A stretch of 40,142 nt of DNA from contig SLLE01000004.1 in NCBI GenBank assembly GCA_007134225.1, positions 1 through 40,142 of the forward strand. The letters run 5' to 3'. The position numbers and the translations under genes are program-made. Every line of letters begins with the position of its first letter. Position 1 is the first letter of the stretch. The notes beneath the pieces were generated by a model. It was not told the DNA's origin and made no database searches. It saw nothing but the letters and a program-made list of their open reading frames with translations. The stretch comes from Tindallia sp. GTDB lineage: Bacteria; Bacillota; Clostridia; Peptostreptococcales; Tindalliaceae. Shown here piece after piece: positions 36,684 through 40,142 of the stretch.

Positions 36684-36731
36684 ATGTCAAGTAACAGAAT
36701 CATCTTAGGTGCAACTGAATGCAAGAGATAA
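36684..36731 (+). CDS. 15-residue leader ORF resembling the L33 N-terminus
   Basis: ATG 36684 follows a near-perfect AGGAGGTGA (36673-36681). The peptide is MSSNRIILGATECKR, then TAA at 36729-36731, 19 bases before tctC2. The pattern R-I-I-L-x-x-T-E-C-K-R recalls the start of ribosomal protein L33 (rpmG), whose family begins with a similar I-x-L-A-C-T-E-C-K. It could be a truncated duplicate brought in with a strong promoter, or a genuine leader peptide. Both are inference. Confidence 0.4.
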   Translation: MSSNRIILGATECKR

Positions 36732-36750
36732 AAAAGGGGGAGTAATACAA

Positions 36751-37800
36751 ATGCAAAAGAAAAAGATTTTGATGTTAATGTTGGCAATGGTGATGGTCGT
36801 ATCTCTACTGGCAGGTTGTGGTGGACAGGAAGAAGCGGCACCGGCAGAAGAACCTGAAGATACAGGAGATGAAGTAGCAGAAGAGCCGGCTGACACTGAT
36901 GAAGAGCTCGAAGAAATTGACATCGATATTGTTGTTGGATTTGGTGCCGGTGGTTCCAATGACCTGACTGCCAGGTACATGGCAGAACACATGAGAGAGT
37001 TTGGTATTAATGCCAATGTTGTAAACATGCCAGGCGGAATGAGTACTGAAGCTGCTTATTATGTGTCAAATCAATCGCCGGATGCCAATATGTTCTTCTG
37101 GGGCCATACAGGTCCGTTGTTGTTTGAGCCAGCCGCAGGAGATAGAGGCTATACCATCGACGACTTTGAACCGATAGCAACGTTAGCAAGTCCAACCTTT
37201 GTTATTGGAAACAGACAAGGCGCACCTTGGGAAACGTTGGATGAGTTGATGGAATACATGCATGAAAACCCGAACGAAGTGACATTTGGCGGGCAGGGTG
37301 AAGGGAATGTTCGTCATTACATTGTTGAAAAAATCTTACCTCCAGATGAGTTTGATTATGTATTTGTTGGGCTGGAAGGTGGGGCGGATGTAGCCTTGAA
37401 TCTTACAGGAGGCCATGTAGATGTAGGTCACTTAAGTCTGGCTGCAGCCGTTCCGCTGCACCAGGATGGTGATATGACAGTGATGGTGAATACTCAACCG
37501 CTGACAGAAAGAGACGAATTAATGCCAGAAGTACCAAATGTATCGGAATATGGCATAGAAGATGGAAGAGAGAGACATCCTATAGCACTATGGGCTGTGC
37601 AAGGAACAGATCAAGCACTGAAGGATCGAATTTCCAATGCGATAGCAGAAATTGCTGAAATGCCTGAGCTTCAGGAAAGCTTCAAGGATATGGGTGTGGT
37701 CGCTCACTATCTAAATGCTGAAGAGACTTGGGATTTTTACATGGATGTTAATGACACAATGGTTCCCGATTATTTGGAATGGGTAGAACAGCTTGATTAA
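36751..37800 (+). CDS. tctC: TTT-family substrate-binding lipoprotein, copy 2
   Basis: A 349-residue paralogue of the preceding binding protein. The signal peptide ends SLLAGC with C23, then an acidic Glu/Pro linker. IDIVVGFGAGGSNDLTARY, the conserved PPDEFDY and GGADVALNLTGGHVDVGHLS mirror copy 1 block for block, so the two come from a duplication. ATG 36751 follows AAAAGGGGGAG; the longer frame from 36709 crosses that site and the leader ORF. It is followed by a long hairpin and then TctB and TctA, and is the copy most closely tied to the transporter. Confidence 0.9.
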   Translation: MQKKKILMLMLAMVMVVSLLAGCGGQEEAAPAEEPEDTGDEVAEEPADTDEELEEIDIDIVVGFGAGGSNDLTARYMAEHMREFGINANVVNMPGGMSTEAAYYVSNQSPDANMFFWGHTGPLLFEPAAGDRGYTIDDFEPIATLASPTFVIGNRQGAPWETLDELMEYMHENPNEVTFGGQGEGNVRHYIVEKILPPDEFDYVFVGLEGGADVALNLTGGHVDVGHLSLAAAVPLHQDGDMTVMVNTQPLTERDELMPEVPNVSEYGIEDGRERHPIALWAVQGTDQALKDRISNAIAEIAEMPELQESFKDMGVVAHYLNAEETWDFYMDVNDTMVPDYLEWVEQLD

Positions 37801-37855
37801 AATGGAAAAAAGATCGGGTATACAGATCGACTAGAAAATGTTGAAATGACGGATG

Positions 37856-37890
37856 GAGCCCTGAGTTTTTTATCATAAAACTCAGGGCTC
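37856..37890 (+). other. long hairpin between tctC2 and tctB
   Basis: GAGCCCTGAGTTTT (37856-37869) pairs perfectly with AAAACTCAGGGCTC (37877-37890) around a 7-nt loop. No T-run follows on the plus strand, so it is probably not a simple terminator. A stabiliser or processing site that makes tctC2 mRNA more abundant than tctBA is plausible. Confidence 0.6.
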
Positions 37891-37947
37891 TGCCCTAAAA
37901 AAGAAAGTGTTAGATTCATAACAAAGCTTGAGTCAGGAGTGAGAAAA

Positions 37948-38436
37948 ATGAGCTCGAAAAGCGTATTATCACTAAACTCAAAGGTAGGATTGCTGGTTGC
38001 GGCCATTTCTTTGGGTGGGTATGCATGGACGTTTACTTCCTCCTTAAGAACGATGGAACTATTCGTACCAAGAATTTCTTTACTGCTTATGGTGTTAGGC
38101 GGCATATTGGTTCCAGTCAGAGAAATCATGAAGCCTGAAACAAAGATTGAGTTTAAGCTGACTGGTAAATTGCCGTATGCCTTTGCCATCGCAGTATTTA
38201 TGTGGGCCTATTCCTGGTCCTTCAGAAATATCGGACTTGCAACTTCCACTTTTGCTTTTCTTTTTGTCTGGTGGCTTTGGTGTATTTACCGGGATGCGAA
38301 AAGAAAAAATGAGTTTAATAGACTTGGAATAAGAGCGGCGAAAATGGCCGCACTTGCAGTGGCGGTTTCCATTGTCATACACATACTATTTATTGAACTA
38401 TTGTCTATGTATATGCCAAGCACACCATTGCCTTAA
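37948..38436 (+). CDS. tctB: TTT-family small permease subunit TctB
   Basis: A 162-residue membrane protein with four predicted helices, the size and topology of TctB. A short lumen-type loop and a basic stretch (RDAKRKNEF) lie between helices. The family is poorly conserved, so identification rests mainly on position between tctC and tctA, with tctA starting 13 bp later. ATG 37948 follows TCAGGAGTGAG; GTG 37939 overlaps that site. TctB and TctA form the sodium- or proton-driven permease fed by the TctC lipoprotein. Confidence 0.8.
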   Translation: MSSKSVLSLNSKVGLLVAAISLGGYAWTFTSSLRTMELFVPRISLLLMVLGGILVPVREIMKPETKIEFKLTGKLPYAFAIAVFMWAYSWSFRNIGLATSTFAFLFVWWLWCIYRDAKRKNEFNRLGIRAAKMAALAVAVSIVIHILFIELLSMYMPSTPLP

Positions 38437-38449
38437 GGGGGAATATTAA

Positions 38450-39967
38450 ATGGCTTTAGATACCGTAGCATTATCAGGAGCTGCATCAGATGTCTTTACA
38501 ATTCAAACAATACTTTTTATTATGATGGGAATTGTGGTAGGAATTTCAGTAGGCGCTATTCCAGGACTGGCACACAGCCTTCCTATTGCACTCGTGTTGC
38601 CGTTTTCGTTTATTTTACCATTGGCCCAAACCATGGGTTTGTTAATCGGTACATATGTTGGCGGAACCTATGGTGGTTCCATAACGGCCATCGCCTTTGG
38701 AACACCAGGAACCTCTGGAGCGGCAGCGACTGTCGCTGATGGATACGCTTTAACTCAGATGGGAAAAGGTAAAAAAGCATTGCAGATGGGTTTGTATGCC
38801 TCTGTCCTTGGAGGCTTCTTTGGATCCTTTGTATTGATTTTCCTTGTGGTACCCATTGGAAGAATGGCCCCCAGTTTTGGGCCTGGTGAACTAACGGCTT
38901 TGTATATGCTGGCGTTATCCCTTGTGGTCGTTTTTTCGGCTGAAAATCCTGGAAAAGGGATTATGTCTGCGGGAATCGGCTTCTTTTTAGCGATTATTGG
39001 ACGGGACATTATTACTGGTGGGCTGCGTTTTACTTTCGGAATTCGGCAAATGCAATCTGGCTTTCCGTTGGTACCACTATTGATGGGATTTTTTGCATTA
39101 CCCGTCATTGTAAAAGAAATCCATGGTTTTATCAAGGATCCGGATAAGTCTGGTGACTTGGGAGACAGCATCCTGGACGAAGCAAAAAAGAAAGAACCAG
39201 GTCTTACCTTAAAAGAATTATTCAAGTCAGGTAAGGCCATAGGCATTGGTTCGGTGTTGGGAACCTTCCTTGGAGCACTTCCAGGACCAGGAGCGACGCT
39301 TGCTTCCTACACATCCTATTCTGTTTATAGCCAAATATCCAGAGACAAAAACTATGGTAAAGGCTCATTGGATGGAGTTGCGGCGGCGGAGGCTGCTAAC
39401 AATGCGACGTGTGGAGCAACTTTTATTCCCATGTTGACCTTTGGTATACCAGGCAGCTCAATTGCAGCTTTGATGATGGCAGCTTTGGTAATGGAAGGCG
39501 TACCCGTCGGGCCGCGAGTGGTGGTGGATCATACACAGGTTGTATATACGCTGTTTATTTTGATGTTGATGACCAATCCTCTCAATCTCGTATTTGGATG
39601 GATATTAATACCGGTATTCTCGAAATTATCCAAAATTCCGGCAGAAGTCTTATGGCCAATCATTGCAATATTTCTTGTCATTGGTACCTATGCCTATAGT
39701 AATATGCCCTACCATACCATTATTGCCATTGTTTCTGGTTTTGTTGGCTACTTCTATAAATGGTACAAGCTTCCGGATGGCCCTCTGATTTTGGCCTTCC
39801 TTGTAACACCACTGTTTGAGGCAAGCTTCCGGCAGGCATTAACCATCGCCAGAGGGAACTACCTGTACTTTGTCGGCAGTCCCATCTCTATTGGTCTGTG
39901 GACGGTTACCATTCTTTCAATATTTTTCTTCCTTCGCCGTAAAAAAGAGATCATTATAGACGAATAA
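38450..39967 (+). CDS. tctA: TTT-family large permease subunit TctA
   Basis: A 505-residue integral membrane protein with about twelve helices. The pattern GIPGLAHSLPIALVLPF-like near the start, YVGGTYGGSITAIAFGTPGTSGAAATVADGY, and the repeated GALPGPGATLASYTSY / FGIPGSSIAALMMAAL block are diagnostic of TctA (DUF112). Two pseudo-repeats are visible. ATG 38450 follows AAGGGGGAA. A terminator follows. It forms the transport channel together with TctB; the substrate is probably a carboxylate. Confidence 0.95.
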   Translation: MALDTVALSGAASDVFTIQTILFIMMGIVVGISVGAIPGLAHSLPIALVLPFSFILPLAQTMGLLIGTYVGGTYGGSITAIAFGTPGTSGAAATVADGYALTQMGKGKKALQMGLYASVLGGFFGSFVLIFLVVPIGRMAPSFGPGELTALYMLALSLVVVFSAENPGKGIMSAGIGFFLAIIGRDIITGGLRFTFGIRQMQSGFPLVPLLMGFFALPVIVKEIHGFIKDPDKSGDLGDSILDEAKKKEPGLTLKELFKSGKAIGIGSVLGTFLGALPGPGATLASYTSYSVYSQISRDKNYGKGSLDGVAAAEAANNATCGATFIPMLTFGIPGSSIAALMMAALVMEGVPVGPRVVVDHTQVVYTLFILMLMTNPLNLVFGWILIPVFSKLSKIPAEVLWPIIAIFLVIGTYAYSNMPYHTIIAIVSGFVGYFYKWYKLPDGPLILAFLVTPLFEASFRQALTIARGNYLYFVGSPISIGLWTVTILSIFFFLRRKKEIIIDE

Positions 39968-39984
39968 CAAATTAAGATCTAAAC

Positions 39985-40018
39985 ACGACTTCCGCAATAG
40001 GTGGAGGTCGTTTTTCTT
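39985..40018 (+). terminator. terminator after tctA
   Basis: ACGACTTCC (39985-39993) pairs with GGAGGTCGT (40003-40011), one T:G pair, 9-nt loop, followed by TTTTCTT. Confidence 0.8.
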
Positions 40019-40035
40019 ATGATATAGGAAATAGC

Positions 40036-40142
40036 ACGAGTGCCCTATGGGTATCTTGTGCCCTAGGGGTATCTTGTGCCCTAGGGGTATCTTGTGCCCT
40101 ATGGGTATCTTGTGCCCTATGGGTACGAGTGCCCTATGGGTA
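40036..40142. repeat. 18-bp tandem repeat array, runs off window
   Basis: Six units with consensus (TCTTG or ACGAG)TGCCCTATGGGTA. Units 1 and 6 carry the CGAG linker; units 2-5 carry TCTTG. Units 2 and 3 read CCCTAGGG, the others CCCTATGGG. Unit 6 is one base shorter and the array continues past the window. Each unit contains a short palindrome. No spacers as in CRISPR and no coding frame are visible. Confidence 0.85.

Larger units (their letters stand above)
36427..36750. other. 324-bp intergenic region with terminator, promoter and leader ORF
   Basis: Contains the tctC1 terminator (36449-36477), a consensus promoter (36594-36622) and a 15-codon ORF with a strong ribosome binding site (36684-36731). 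About 115 A/T-rich bases between terminator and promoter hold nothing I recognise. Confidence 0.6.

Noticed and set aside
40036-40142. CRISPR array
   Set aside because: Units are contiguous 18-mers without unique spacers and no cas gene is near.

Overview
The window looks like a chromosomal segment of a low-GC, strictly anaerobic Clostridia-type Firmicute. The support is: pyruvate:ferredoxin oxidoreductase, a hybrid cluster protein, a cis-acting glmS ribozyme, many consensus sigma-A promoters with strong AGGAGG ribosome binding sites, several TTG/GTG starts, and a probable UGA-decoded selenoprotein. I cannot name the species; a peptostreptococcal or Natronincolaceae-like lineage would fit. 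No rRNA, prophage, CRISPR array or intact insertion sequence is visible.

Layout. 1-1077: the tail of a tRNA array (one partial and nine complete tRNAs) closed by a bidirectional terminator. 1102-3408: hcp and an Rrf2-type iron-sulfur/NO regulator on the minus strand. 3479-6889: a ZnuA/C/B-type metal ABC transporter and a cysteine hydrolase. 6936-11150: an iron locus (DUF2325, feoA, feoB, a nicotianamine-synthase-like methyltransferase, a flippase-like membrane protein) behind a consensus promoter with a perfect Fur-type box. A second, imperfect box before feoA matches one before znuA at 19 of 20 bases. 11209-18003: DUF2148 protein, a PAS-GGDEF-EAL protein, an orphan membrane protein and a MATE exporter (minus), cysE, and a LarA-family nickel enzyme. 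18031-24878: a polar amino-acid ABC transporter, a class I aminotransferase, two FAD oxidoreductases and a CC/Se-type selenoprotein. 24889-26443: a parvulin and an HD protein (minus). 26567-30238: PFOR. 30235-31070: a hemerythrin protein and a DUF1858 protein (minus), which together look like a split ScdA/RIC repair protein. 31118-34783: glmM, the glmS ribozyme and glmS. 34784-40018: a tripartite tricarboxylate transporter with two paralogous binding proteins plus TctB and TctA. 40036 to the window end: an 18-bp tandem repeat array.

How it works together. Metal homeostasis (znu, feo, nicotianamine-like enzyme), iron-sulfur and NO stress (hcp, Rrf2, hemerythrin/DUF1858) and ferredoxin metabolism (PFOR) dominate. 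The amino-acid transporter, aminotransferase and TTT system point to amino-acid or organic-acid feeding. The hexosamine branch (glmM, glmS) carries an RNA switch.

Most interesting items: (1) a gene with an in-frame TGA and a bacterial SECIS-like hairpin at 24552-24842; (2) a nicotianamine-synthase-like gene coupled to a membrane protein behind feoAB; (3) a dispersed hairpin element, 49/53 identical, inside the tRNA array and in the glmM leader, where it abuts a structure resembling an IS200/IS605 right end or omega-RNA; (4) a 15-codon leader ORF before the second tctC that resembles the start of ribosomal protein L33. All functions are read from sequence features and remembered family patterns; no searches were run.
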